DNA of 19,305 bases from CAZKCI01 sp964584165 (GTDB lineage: Bacteria > Auribacterota > Erginobacteria > Erginobacterales > CAZKCI01): NCBI GenBank assembly GCA_964584165.1, contig CAZOYW010000050.1, positions 1 to 19,305 on the forward strand, given 5' to 3'. A program made the translations under genes and the position numbers. Shown here in pieces: positions 5,960 through 14,183 of the stretch (position 1 is its first letter; the number at the start of each line of letters is the position of its first letter). Below the pieces are notes generated by a model, which was not told where the DNA came from, made no database searches, and worked only from the letters and a program-made list of their open reading frames with translations.

Positions 5960-8112
5960 TGAAGAAGGAAACTTCCCGCTCCTCGGCGACTGCCAATTTC
6001 CTGCTGGAAATTGGCACGGAGGAGATCCCCGCTTCCTACATCCCGCCCGTCCTCGAGCAGCTCCGGGCGGCCGGCCGGTCCTGGGCGCCGGGATCGTCCC
6101 CGGTGGCCTGGGGGACGCCCCGCCGATTCCTCCTCTTCCTCCCCGGCCTTCCCCGCTACCGGGATAACGAGGTCTGGGGGCCGCCCTTGGATCGCGCCCG
6201 GGACGCCGCCGGGGGCTGGAACCAGGCCGCGGCCGGCTTTGCCCGGAGCCGGGGGATGAAGCCCTCCGATCTCGCGGTGGGGGAGAGGAACGGGAAGCCC
6301 TACGTGAAACTCCTGGTCCGGCGGGAGACGGGAGAGGAGATCGCCGCCGCTATCCCCTCCCTCCTCCAGGGGCTCGCCTTCCCCAAGTCGATGCGCTGGC
6401 TTAACGGCTCGAAGTTCCGCTTCGCCCGCCCCGTCCGCTGGCTGGTCTGCCTTTGGGGGAAGAAGGTCTTGAAGGTCGAGGCCGCCGGGCTCCGGGCGGG
6501 GCGCAAGACTTCAGGCCACCGCTTCTTCGGCCGCGGGCCCTGGACGCTCCCCGAGGCGGACCTCAAGGCCTACGAGCGCCTCCTCGAGGCCAAGCACGTC
6601 CTCGCCGACCCCGAGCGGAGGAAGGAGGCGATCCTCAAGGATCTGGTGGCGGAGGGGAGGAGATTCAACCCGGCGATCTCTCCCGCCGACTTCAGCCCCG
6701 AGCTTGTCGAGGAGGTGTCCTATCTGGTCGAATGGCCGCGGGTCCTGGCCGGGAGTTTCGAGGAGCGCTTTCTCTCGCTCCCCCCCGAAGTCCTCATCAC
6801 CCCGATGGAATCTCACCAGCGCTACTTCCCGCTCCGGGGGAAGGGGGGCGCCCTCCTCCCCGCCTTCCTCTTCGTCGCCAACGGCCCTTTCCCGGACGGA
6901 GACGAGATCGCCCGCAATAACTCCCGGGTTTTGCGCGCCCGCCTCGCCGACGCCGAGTTCTTCTGGAAGGAGGACGTTTCCCGTCCCCTGGCCGAGCGGG
7001 TGGAAAAGCTCAAGGGGGTGGTCTTCCACCAGAAGCTGGGGAGCTACTTCGAAAAGGCCGAACGCCTTGCCCGCCTCGCTCCCCGGGTGGCGGAGAGAAT
7101 GGGGATCGGGTCCGCCGGCATCGCCGTCGTCGCGCGGGCGGCCCTCCTGGCCAAGGCCGACCTCGCCACCGCCATGGTCACCGAGTTCACCGAGCTCCAG
7201 GGGACGATGGGGGAGCGCTACGCCCTGGCCTCCGGGGAGAATCCGGAGGTGGCCCGGGCGATCGGCGAGCACTACGCGCCCCGCCTCGCCTTGGGTGCCC
7301 TCCCCGAGAGCCTCTCGGGGCTCGCGCTCGCCCTCGCCGATCGTCTCGACACCGTCGCCGCCTTCGTTTCCGCGGGCATCCTCCCCAGCGGCTCCCAGGA
7401 CCCCTACGCCCTCCGTCGCTCCGCCCTGGGCGCGATCCGGATCCTGATGGAGAAGGACCTGCCCCTATCCCTCTCCGCCTTGAGCGGGGAGGCGATCGCC
7501 GGCCTCGGCCTCCCCGTCGAACGGGCCGCCTCGGTGCTCCGGGAGACGCTGGCCTTTTATCAGTCCCGCCTCCAGGGCTACCTCGAGGGGAGAGGCGTCG
7601 CGGCCGACCTCAGCGCCGCCGCCATCGCCTCCGGCTGGGACGACCTAAGGGACCTGAAGCGGCGGCTCGAGGCCTTCCGGGGCCTCGCGGGGTCGGAGAT
7701 CCTGATGGCGGCCGCCACGGTGGTGGAGCGGACCGGGAACATTCTCCGCCCCGCCCGCCCGCTCCCTCCGGGAGAGATCCGGGACGATCTCCTCAAGGAG
7801 CCGGAGGAGGCCTCCCTCTGGGAAGCCTACCGCGTCCGGGCCTCGTCCGTCCGGGAGGCGATCGGGCGGGGGGAATACCGGCTGGCGACCGAACTCTACG
7901 CCGACGCCTTCTCCCGCCCCCTCCATGACTTCTTCGACCGGGTGATGGTCAACGTGGAAGACGAGGGCCTCCGCCTTAACCGCCTCCGCCTCCTCGACGC
8001 CGTCAACCGCCTCTACGCCGAGCCGGTGGCCGATCTCTCCCTGCTCCAGTACGAGCGGGGGGAGCATTTATTTTCCGGAGCGGTTGCCGAGGGCGACCGC
8101 TCCGGAAAATAA
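5959..8112 (+). CDS. glyS: Glycyl-tRNA synthetase beta subunit
   Basis: This 717-residue beta subunit is the tRNA-binding partner of GlyQ. Recognisable parts are LLEIGTEEIPASYI at the N-terminus, SMRWLNGSKFRFARPVRWLV near 140, MESHQRYFPL near 281, NNSRVLRARLADAEFFWKED near 320, LQGTMGERYA near 414, and a C-terminal helical DALR-like region with FDRVMVNVEDEGLRLNRL. Length is close to the usual 680-700, slightly longer at the N-terminus. Codons near the start form an 11-bp inverted repeat (5991-6016). The last residues, LFSGAVAEGDRSGK, are encoded by a palindrome that carries the stop, so the tail is probably not native. It is translationally coupled to glyQ. Confidence 0.96.
5991..6016. repeat. 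Inverted repeat in the first codons of glyS
   Basis: TGCCAATTTCC (5991-6001), loop TGCT, GGAAATTGGCA (6006-6016), 11 bp perfect. It shares the AATTTCC/GGAAATT core with the phoH palindrome at 1539. It overlaps the conserved LLEIGT codons, so it may be partly coincidental. A hairpin here could slow early elongation of glyS. Confidence 0.55.
8068..8112. repeat. Palindrome ending exactly at the glyS stop codon
   Basis: Left arm 8068-8084 (TTATTTTCCGGAGCGGT), 11-base loop, right arm 8096-8112, 17 bp perfect. The right arm's final TAA is the glyS stop. As at 3902 and 12728, the tips are TTA and TAA. Confidence 0.8.
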
Positions 8113-8188
8113 GATCGGCGGCCGCGCTTTCTCTCCGGTCTGTCCTCTCCCAAGATGGCGGTGCTGGTGACGTCGTCGCCCCTTGGGG

Positions 8189-8218
8189 GCCGGTTCTGCG
8201 AACCGGCGTCAGCTTTTT
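8189..8218 (+). terminator. Candidate terminator after glyS
   Basis: GCCGGTTC (8189-8196), loop TGC, GAACCGGC (8200-8207), then six bases later TTTTT (8214-8218). It lies between glyS and the ppdK promoter. The gap between stem and T-run is longer than usual, so it may be a REP-type hairpin instead. The remaining bases between glyS and ppdK hold only the promoter at 8261. Confidence 0.45.
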
Positions 8219-8260
8219 CGCGCCCCGACAGAGTCGAGGCTTACAGCGGCGGCATTCGCT

Positions 8261-8290
8261 TTGACAGGGACCGCCCGCGCGGTGTAGAGT
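8261..8290 (+). promoter_or_regulatory. Sigma-70 promoter of ppdK
   Basis: Perfect TTGACA at 8261-8266 and TAGAGT at 8285-8290 with an 18-base spacer. The predicted leader of about 35 bases contains AGGAG (8321-8325) six bases before ATG 8332. The box and the flanking GGG-CCG resemble the promoter at 746. Confidence 0.6.
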
Positions 8291-8331
8291 ATCCCGTTAA
8301 ACTGTCCCTCAAATCGCACAAGGAGCTTAAG

Positions 8332-11121
8332 ATGTCCAAGCACGTATATTTCTTCGGGAACGGGAAGGCCGACGGCAAGGAGTCGATGAAGAACCTGCTC
8401 GGCGGCAAGGGCGCCAACCTGGCGGAGATGGCCGGCCACCGCGACCTCCGCCTCCCGGTGCCTCCCGGCTTCACCATCACGACCGAGGTCTGCTCCTACT
8501 ACTACCGCCACCGCCAGAGCTACCCCCGGGAGCTCAGAGGACAGGTGACGGCGGCGCTCGGCCGGGTGGAGAAGCTTCTCGACAAGCGCTTCGGCGACGC
8601 CGGAAACCCCCTCCTCGTCTCGGTCCGCTCCGGCGCGCGCCGGTCGATGCCGGGGATGATGGAGACGGTCCTCAACGTCGGCCTGACCGAGCGGACGATC
8701 GCCGGCCTGATCGCCCGGACGAACAACCCGCGCTTCGCCTACGACGCCTATCGCCGCCTGATCATGATGTATTCCGATGTGGCCATGGAGAAGGTGGACA
8801 TCGCCCTGGGCCGGCGCGAGGAGCCCGCCGACGGCCAGGGCATCCGCAAGCTCCTGGACAACCGCCTGGCCGAGATGAAGGCGGCCCGGGGCTGCCGGAG
8901 CGACACGGAACTCAAGGCCGACGACCTCCGGACCCTCATCGACGATTTCAAGCGCATGGTGAAGGAGACGCTGGGGAGGGACTTCCCGGACGATCCCCAG
9001 GAGCAGCTCTGGGGCGGGATCGGCGCGGTCTTCGCCTCCTGGAACGGCAAGCGGGCGGTCGAATACCGGCGGATCGAGCGCATCCCCGACGAGTGGGGGA
9101 CGGCGGTCAACGTCCAGGCCATGGTCTTCGGGAACATGGGGGACGACTGCGCCACCGGCGTGGCCTTCACCCGCAACCCGGGGAGCGGCGAGAACCGCTT
9201 CTACGGCGAATACCTGGTCAACGCCCAGGGCGAGGACGTGGTAGCGGGGATCCGCACCCCGGCCCCGGTGAACGAGTATTCCAAGAACGCCCAGAGCGAG
9301 AAGCTTCCGACCCTGGAAAAGCTGATGCCCGCCGTCTACCGCCAGCTCGACGACATCCAGCGCCGGCTGGAACGCCACTACCGCGACATGCAGGACATCG
9401 AGTTCACCATCGAGAACGGGAAGCTCTTCATGCTCCAGTGCCGCACCGGCAAGCGCAACGGGGTGGCGGCGGTGCGCATGGCGATGGACATGCTCCGGGA
9501 GAAGCTGATCGACGAAAGGACCGCCCTGGAGCGGGTGGCGCCGGGCCAGCTGGTCGAGCTGATGCTCCCGGTCATCGAGGCCAAGGCGGAAGCCGCGGCG
9601 GGGGTGATCGCCCGGGGGCTCCCGGCCGGCCCGGGGGCGGCCAAGGGGAGGGCGGTCTTCACCTCCGAGGAGGCGGTGGCTTGGGCGGGGCGGGGGGAGA
9701 AGGTCATCCTGGTCCGGGAGGAGACCTCGCCCGAGGACGTCGACGGCATGCACAAGGCCCAGGCCATCCTCACCTCCAAGGGGGGGATGACCAGCCACGC
9801 GGCCCTGGTCGCCCGCGGCTGGGGCAAGTGCTGCATCGTCGGCAGCCCGGACATCGAGATCGCCGAAGACGGCAAATCATTCGTCACCCCCAAGGGGGCG
9901 GCAGTCAAGGAGGGCGACTGGATCACGCTCAACGGGACCCGGGGGACGGTCTATGCCGGGGCCCTGGCCCTGGTCGATCCCGACCTCGCCGCCAACGAGT
10001 CGTACAAGAAGCTGATGAAGCTGGTGGACAAGCACAAGCGCCTCGCCGTGCGGACCAACGCCGACACCCCCCGGGACACCCAGAAGGCGGTCGCCTTCGG
10101 GGCCGAGGGGATCGGCCTCTTTAGGACCGAGCACATGTTCTACGGCGAGGGGAGCGACGAGCCCCTCTTCCTCCTGCGCAAGATGATCATGAGCGAGGGC
10201 GAGCCGGAGCGCCGGGCGGCCCTCTCCGAGCTGTTCCCCTTCGTGAAAAGGGACGTCAAGGCGACCATGGAGGCGCTCGAAGGGCGCCCCCTGACCATCC
10301 GCCTGATCGATCCGCCCCTCCACGAGTTCGTGCCCCACAGCGAAGACAAGCTCGAGGAGCTGGCCCAAGAGCTCAAGATCCCCCTGGCCGAAGTGAGGAA
10401 GCGGGGCGAGGACCTCAAGGAGTCGAACCCGATGCTCGGGCACCGGGGGGTGCGCCTGGGCATCACCTACCCGGAGATCACCGAGATGCAGGTCCGCGCC
10501 ATCTTCGAGGCGGCGGGCGAGCTGCTCCGGGAGGGGAAGAAGGCCTTCCCGGAGATCATGGTGCCCGTCACCTGCGCGGTGAGCGAGCTCGACCACCAAA
10601 AGGTCATCGTCGAGCGGGTCCACGCCGAGGTCTGCGGGAGGCTCCAGCTGAAGCGGATCCCGCATCTCTACGGCACGATGATCGAGATCCCCCGGGCCGC
10701 CCTGACCGCCAACCGAATGGCCGCGACCGCCGCCTTCTTCAGCTACGGGACGAACGACCTGACCCAGATGGGCTTCGGCTTCAGCCGGGACGACATCGGC
10801 GGCTTCCTCCCCGACTATCTCCGCCAGAAGATCCTTCCCGTCGACCCCTTCCAGACCATCGACCAGGAGGGGATCGGGGAGCTGATCCGGATCGGGATCG
10901 AGCGCGGCCGCGCGGCGCGCCGCCGCCTCCACGGCGACCATCTCAAGATCGGGATCTGCGGCGAGCACGGGGGCGACCCCGAATCGGTGAAGTTCTGCCA
11001 CCGGGTCGGGATGGACTATGTCTCCTGCTCGCCCTTCCGGGTCCCCATCTCCCGCCTCGCCGCGGCCCAGGCCGCGCTCGCGGACGGGCCGGGAAAGAAG
11101 AAACGCGCCAGGAAAAAATAA
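8332..11121 (+). CDS. ppdK: Pyruvate phosphate dikinase
   Basis: This 929-residue enzyme interconverts pyruvate, ATP and phosphate with PEP, AMP and diphosphate. Depending on flux it serves diphosphate-linked glycolysis or gluconeogenesis. The N-terminal ATP-grasp domain begins KHVYFFGNGKADG and includes GGKGANLAEM, SVRSGARRSMPGMMETVLN and GENRFYGEYLVNAQGEDVVAGIR. The central phosphohistidine domain has GGMTSHAALVARGWGK with catalytic H489. The C-terminal PEP/pyruvate barrel has GLFRTEHMF and GICGEHGGDP with the catalytic Cys near 876, ending SCSPFRVPISRLAAAQAAL. It is somewhat longer than the typical 875-900. ATG 8332 is chosen over upstream frames because of AGGAG and the family N-terminus. 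Its PEP-synthetase-type regulator is not in the window. Confidence 0.97.
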   Translation: MSKHVYFFGNGKADGKESMKNLLGGKGANLAEMAGHRDLRLPVPPGFTITTEVCSYYYRHRQSYPRELRGQVTAALGRVEKLLDKRFGDAGNPLLVSVRSGARRSMPGMMETVLNVGLTERTIAGLIARTNNPRFAYDAYRRLIMMYSDVAMEKVDIALGRREEPADGQGIRKLLDNRLAEMKAARGCRSDTELKADDLRTLIDDFKRMVKETLGRDFPDDPQEQLWGGIGAVFASWNGKRAVEYRRIERIPDEWGTAVNVQAMVFGNMGDDCATGVAFTRNPGSGENRFYGEYLVNAQGEDVVAGIRTPAPVNEYSKNAQSEKLPTLEKLMPAVYRQLDDIQRRLERHYRDMQDIEFTIENGKLFMLQCRTGKRNGVAAVRMAMDMLREKLIDERTALERVAPGQLVELMLPVIEAKAEAAAGVIARGLPAGPGAAKGRAVFTSEEAVAWAGRGEKVILVREETSPEDVDGMHKAQAILTSKGGMTSHAALVARGWGKCCIVGSPDIEIAEDGKSFVTPKGAAVKEGDWITLNGTRGTVYAGALALVDPDLAANESYKKLMKLVDKHKRLAVRTNADTPRDTQKAVAFGAEGIGLFRTEHMFYGEGSDEPLFLLRKMIMSEGEPERRAALSELFPFVKRDVKATMEALEGRPLTIRLIDPPLHEFVPHSEDKLEELAQELKIPLAEVRKRGEDLKESNPMLGHRGVRLGITYPEITEMQVRAIFEAAGELLREGKKAFPEIMVPVTCAVSELDHQKVIVERVHAEVCGRLQLKRIPHLYGTMIEIPRAALTANRMAATAAFFSYGTNDLTQMGFGFSRDDIGGFLPDYLRQKILPVDPFQTIDQEGIGELIRIGIERGRAARRRLHGDHLKIGICGEHGGDPESVKFCHRVGMDYVSCSPFRVPISRLAAAQAALADGPGKKKRARKK

Positions 11122-11248
11122 ACCGCGGATTGCGCGGATTTTCGCGGATTATCAACAACCGATAAGATCCATGAAACGCGGCAGGTAGTCGGAGGAGTTG
11201 TTGCCGATCCCAAGCCGATTAATCCGCGTAATCCGCGAAATCAGCGGC
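11121..11248. repeat. Inverted 9/10-nt repeat element between ppdK and sigma gene
   Basis: Immediately after the ppdK stop come three GCGGATT-type units (starts 11125, 11134, 11144). In the opposite orientation, AATCCGCGT, AATCCGCGA and AATCAGCGG start at 11221, 11230 and 11239. The two arms are inverted around about 70 bases of unassigned sequence, so the whole can fold as a long hairpin. No gene is seen in it. Confidence 0.6.
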
Positions 11249-11315
11249 TATCTTCCGCCGGGCGGCAGCCGGGCGAGAATCCGTGGCCGATGATCGGATC
11301 ATCCGGGGAGAGACG

Positions 11316-12155
11316 ATGGCGGGGAACCGACAATCGCCGGCGATTCGCATCTACCTGAAGGAGATCGGGGAGATCCCCCTCCTCACCCGGGAGGAGGAGG
11401 TCGCCCTGGCCAAGAAGGCGGCCCGGGGGGAGGAGGCCGCGGCCAAGCACCTGATCAAGGCCAACTTGCGCCTGGTGGTCAAGATCGCCAAGAAGTACGA
11501 GCACATCGGCCTTCCCCTCCTGGATCTGATCGAGGAGGGGAACCTGGGCCTGATCAAGGCGGTCGAGCGCTACGACCTCCGCAAGGGGACCAAGCTCTCC
11601 ACCTACGCCGCCTGGTGGATCAAGCAGTCGATCATGCGGGCGATCGCCAACCAGTCCAAGATCATCCGCGTCCCAGTCTACATGCAGGAGAAGGTCTCCT
11701 CCTTCCAGAAGGCGGTGGAGCGGCTTTCCCAGGAGATGGGCCGCCCCGCCCAACGGAGCGAGATCGCCCGCCGCCTCCGGATGACCTACAAGGAGATCGA
11801 CGATCTGAGGGAGGTCATCCGATCCCCCTCTTCCCTCGACGCCAAGATCGACGAAGAGGGGGTGAGCGAGCTGGCCGACCTGATCCAGAACACCGCGGTG
11901 GCCGCCCCCGACCAGGCGGTCAACGCCGCCGATCTGAGGGAGGATCTCAAGAAGCTCCTGGCCGACCTCTCCCCCCGCGAGCGCCGGATCATGGAGCTTC
12001 GCTTCGGCCTCAGGAAGGGGGAGGCGCGCACGCTCGAGCATATCGGCGCCGCCTTCAAGATCAGCCGGGAGCGGGTGCGCCAGATCATCAACAAGTCGAT
12101 CCAGAAGCTCCGCCAGACCATCCGGGAAAGGAAGCTCGATTTTCCTTCCCTATGA
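11316..12155 (+). CDS. RNA polymerase sigma-70 family factor (group 1/2, no region 1.1)
   Basis: This 279-residue sigma factor directs RNA polymerase to promoters. Region 1.2 starts AIRIYLKEIGEIPLLTREEE; region 2 has NLRLVVKIAKKY, DLIEEGNLGLIKAVERYD and STYAAWWIKQSIMRAIANQ; region 3 follows from VPVYMQEKVSSFQKA; region 4.2 has the helix-turn-helix TLEHIGAAFKISRERVRQI. There is no region 1.1 and no large insertion, so it is short for a primary sigma. It could be an RpoS-like group 2 factor or a reduced primary factor; its place after recO-glyQS resembles the rpoD/sigA locus of Bacillota. ATG 11316 has GGGGAG five bases upstream and is preferred over GTG 11283. Its stop lies in a hairpin shared with the apt leader. 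Confidence 0.9.
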   Translation: MAGNRQSPAIRIYLKEIGEIPLLTREEEVALAKKAARGEEAAAKHLIKANLRLVVKIAKKYEHIGLPLLDLIEEGNLGLIKAVERYDLRKGTKLSTYAAWWIKQSIMRAIANQSKIIRVPVYMQEKVSSFQKAVERLSQEMGRPAQRSEIARRLRMTYKEIDDLREVIRSPSSLDAKIDEEGVSELADLIQNTAVAAPDQAVNAADLREDLKKLLADLSPRERRIMELRFGLRKGEARTLEHIGAAFKISRERVRQIINKSIQKLRQTIRERKLDFPSL

Positions 12156-12188
12156 GCCTCCCCGGAGGGGCGGCTCACGGGGAAGGAA
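12142..12188. repeat. Composite palindrome over the sigma-gene stop
   Basis: TTCCTTCCC (12142-12150) pairs with GGGAAGGAA (12180-12188); TGAGCC (12153-12158) pairs with GGCTCA (12172-12177); CCCC pairs with GGGG around a GGA loop. The stop TGA is 12153-12155. No T-run follows, so it may process or stabilise mRNA rather than terminate it. Confidence 0.7.
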
Positions 12189-12209
12189 GAACCGCAAGGA
12201 GAGGAGCAT

Positions 12210-12731
12210 ATGAGTCTCGAGAACCTGAAGCGGGCCATTCGCGACGTCCCCGATTTTCCGAAGCCGGGGATCATCTTCAAGGACATCACCCCCCTGATCA
12301 GCGACGGCAAGCTCTTCCGGGAGGCGATCGACCTGATGGCCAAGCCCTATCTCGCCCATCCGCCGGCCAAGGTGGTCTGCATCGACGCCCGGGGCTTCAT
12401 CTTCGGCGCCGCCCTGGCCCATAAGCTCGGCGCCGGCGTGGTCCCGGTGCGCAAGGCCGGCAAGCTTCCCCACCGGACCAAGCGCGCTTCCTTCGACCTC
12501 GAGTATGGATCGGCCACGGTGGAGATCCACGAGGACGGCGTTTCCCCCGGCGAGCGCGTCCTGATCGTCGACGACCTCCTGGCCACCGGCGGGACCCTCC
12601 GGGCGGCGATCGACCTGGTCCGGCACGCCCAGGGCGAGATCATCGGCGTCAGCGTCGCCATCGAGCTCGACTTCCTGAAGGGGCGGGAGAAGATCCGGGA
12701 TCTTCCCGTCCACTCGCTCATCCACTATTAA
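12210..12731 (+). CDS. apt: Adenine phosphoribosyltransferase
   Basis: This 173-residue cytoplasmic purine salvage enzyme makes AMP and diphosphate from adenine and PRPP. Landmarks are IRDVPDFPKPGIIFKDITPL near the N-terminus, IDARGFIFGAALAHKLGAG, PVRKAGKLPHRT, and the PRPP-binding loop LIVDDLLATGGT at 118-129. Length matches the type I family. ATG 12210 is preceded by AAGGAGAGGAG. It follows the sigma gene by 54 bases and is probably transcribed with it. The stop TAA sits in the left tip of a palindrome whose right arm provides the uppP ribosome-binding site, so the two genes may be linked translationally. Confidence 0.95.
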   Translation: MSLENLKRAIRDVPDFPKPGIIFKDITPLISDGKLFREAIDLMAKPYLAHPPAKVVCIDARGFIFGAALAHKLGAGVVPVRKAGKLPHRTKRASFDLEYGSATVEIHEDGVSPGERVLIVDDLLATGGTLRAAIDLVRHAQGEIIGVSVAIELDFLKGREKIRDLPVHSLIHY

Positions 12732-12762
12732 TCCTTCGCGCCCGCCGGGCGCGGAGGATTAA
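12728..12762 (+). promoter_or_regulatory. Palindrome joining the apt stop to the uppP ribosome-binding site
   Basis: Left arm 12728-12744 (TTAATCCTTCGCGCCCG), centre C, right arm 12746-12762 (CGGGCGCGGAGGATTAA). There is one mismatch in 17 bp, which becomes G-U in RNA. The left tip holds the apt stop (12729-12731). The right arm holds GGAGG (12753-12757), six bases before the uppP ATG. Folding would hide the uppP Shine-Dalgarno unless ribosomes finishing apt open it. Confidence 0.65.
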
Positions 12763-12763
12763 A

Positions 12764-13570
12764 ATGAACCCGATCCACGCGATCATCCTGGGCGCCGTTC
12801 AGGGGCTGACCGAGTTCCTCCCCGTCTCCTCGAGCGGCCACCTGGTTCTGGCCGGGCGCCTCCTGGGCGCGCCCGACGCCGACCTCGCCTTCGACGCGAT
12901 GCTCCACCTGGGAACCCTGTTTGCGGTCCTGTTCTTCTTCCGCCGGCGGGTGTCCGCCCTCCTCGTTGCGGTCTTCCGGGGCCGGGTCAAGTGGCGCGGC
13001 GGCCGCCTCCGCTTCCCGAACGAGAACACCCGCCTGGCCTGGCTGCTCGTGGCCGCGAGCCTCCCGGCGGCGGCGGCGGGGCTCCTCTTCGAGTCGGAGA
13101 TCGAGAGGTTCTTCCGGGAGCCCTTCTGGGTGGGCGTCTTCATGGTCCTGACCGGAGTTCTCCTCTTTCTCGCCTCCATCGTCCCCCAGGGGGAAGCCGG
13201 GGTGGGCGGTCGGTCCGCCGCCGCCATCGGAGTCGCGCAGGCTTGCGCCATCCTCCCCGGCCTCTCCCGCTCCGGCGCGACCATCTCGGCGGGGATCTTC
13301 ACCGGCGTGGAACGGACCGCGGCGGCGGAGTTCTCCTTTCTCCTCTCCATCCCGGTCATCCTCGGCGCTTCGGGGATCAAGCTGCTCGGGGCGCTCTCCC
13401 GCGGCTTCGCCGCCCATGAGGCCGCCGCCCTGGCGGCGGGGGTGATCACCGCCGCCCTGGTCGGCTTCGGGGCGATCAAGCTCCTCCTCGTCGCGGTGGC
13501 CCGGGACAGGCTGATCTGGTTCGCCGCCTACTGCTGGGTGGCCGGCGTGGCGATGATCTTCTATTTCTGA
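12764..13570 (+). CDS. uppP: Undecaprenyl-diphosphate phosphatase (BacA/UppP)
   Basis: This 268-residue integral membrane enzyme recycles undecaprenyl diphosphate to the monophosphate carrier used for peptidoglycan and other envelope glycans; overexpression of the family is known to give bacitracin resistance. The first signature, GAVQGLTEFLPVSSSGHLVL, is at 10-29 with E17 and the SSSGH stretch. The second, LPGLSRSGATIS, is near 164-175. About seven or eight hydrophobic segments are visible and the length is typical. Together with the PAP2 half of the protein at 3195, the genome would have two unrelated candidate C55-PP phosphatases. The start is fixed by GGAGG in the preceding palindrome. 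Confidence 0.96.
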   Translation: MNPIHAIILGAVQGLTEFLPVSSSGHLVLAGRLLGAPDADLAFDAMLHLGTLFAVLFFFRRRVSALLVAVFRGRVKWRGGRLRFPNENTRLAWLLVAASLPAAAAGLLFESEIERFFREPFWVGVFMVLTGVLLFLASIVPQGEAGVGGRSAAAIGVAQACAILPGLSRSGATISAGIFTGVERTAAAEFSFLLSIPVILGASGIKLLGALSRGFAAHEAAALAAGVITAALVGFGAIKLLLVAVARDRLIWFAAYCWVAGVAMIFYF

Positions 13571-13626
13571 TCGCGCCGCGCGGCGTTGGGGCCTTTCTCG
13601 CCGGCTGGTGGCCGGCGATCTATAAT
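13569..13626 (+). promoter_or_regulatory. Hairpin after uppP with a perfect -10 box
   Basis: GATCGC (13569-13574, overlapping the uppP stop) pairs with GCGATC (13615-13620). Inside lie the palindrome CGCCGCGCGGCG (13574-13585) and a CGCCGGC/GCCGGCG hairpin. TATAAT follows at 13621-13626, 39 bases before the next ATG. No good -35 is present (TCGCCG at 17-base spacing), so promoter activity is only possible. Confidence 0.35.
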
Positions 13627-13665
13627 CAGAGAACTGCGCGCTGCTAACCCGGAGCTTCCCGACCG

Positions 13666-14148
13666 ATGGCCGTCCCGATCAACGAAGAAATGCGCCGCCT
13701 TCTCCTCAAGGAGAACGTGGCCGTGGTGGGGACCGTGGGCGGACGCGGCGTCCCCAACCTCGCCCTGAAAGGGGTGGTCCGGGTCGATCCGGAGGGCTAC
13801 GTCTATTTCTTCGACCTCTTCCGCGGCAAGACCCGCTCCAACCTGAAGGGGAACCCGTCCGTCGCCCTTTCGGTCTTCAATATTCGCGAGTTCAAGGGCT
13901 ACCAGTTCAAGGGGCGCGCCGAGCTGATCGAGTCGGGGCCGCTTTTCGACGAGCTGGCCGGGCACTGGACGGCGAAGAGAAGGTCTCTCTCGACCCAGCG
14001 GATCATCGACAACGTCCGGCGGGGCTTCTCCCACGGGCGTTCCGAGATCCACTTTCCCTCTCCCCGCTACCTCGTCCGGATGGAGGTGGAGAGGATCTAC
14101 GACCTCGTCCCGCCCGCCCTGCGGGTGGGGAAGCGCCCGCGGACCTGA
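13666..14148 (+). CDS. Pyridoxamine 5'-phosphate oxidase-like flavin-binding protein
   Basis: This 160-residue protein has the FMN-binding split-barrel (PPOX-like) fold. MRRLLLKENVAVVGTVGGRGVPNLALKG matches the first strands; YVYFFDLFRGKTRSNLKGNPSVALSVFN matches the flavin-phosphate region; FKGYQFKGRAELIESG follows. Such proteins bind FMN, F420 or haem and act on varied substrates; the true PdxH residues for pyridoxamine phosphate are not evident, so I do not assign that reaction. The C-terminal half has FSHGRSEIHFPSPRYLVRMEVERIYDLVPP. No good Shine-Dalgarno is present; ATG 13666 is the only sensible start. The stop TGA is the loop of a perfect 9-bp hairpin. Its role is unknown. Confidence 0.8.
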   Translation: MAVPINEEMRRLLLKENVAVVGTVGGRGVPNLALKGVVRVDPEGYVYFFDLFRGKTRSNLKGNPSVALSVFNIREFKGYQFKGRAELIESGPLFDELAGHWTAKRRSLSTQRIIDNVRRGFSHGRSEIHFPSPRYLVRMEVERIYDLVPPALRVGKRPRT

Positions 14149-14158
14149 AGGTCCGCGG
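14137..14158 (-). repeat. REP-like hairpin (family 2) with the stop codon in its loop
   Basis: CCGCGGACC (14137-14145), loop TGAA, GGTCCGCGG (14150-14158). The TGA stop of the preceding gene is 14146-14148. On the minus strand it reads CGTAGC followed by the hairpin with a TTCA loop, matching the 50-bp repeats at 14184 in the opposite orientation. A neighbouring CGGCA-TCTTG-TGCCG hairpin lies near 14168-14182. Confidence 0.65.
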
Positions 14159-14183
14159 CTACGAAATCGGCATCTTGTGCCGA

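Noticed and set aside
8155..8331. Upstream extension of ppdK (59 extra codons)
   Set aside because: It would run through a terminator-like hairpin and the promoter; AGGAG and the family N-terminus support ATG 8332.
8209..9798. Long minus-strand frame opposite ppdK
   Set aside because: No recognisable domain; it mirrors a highly conserved enzyme and reflects high GC at third positions.
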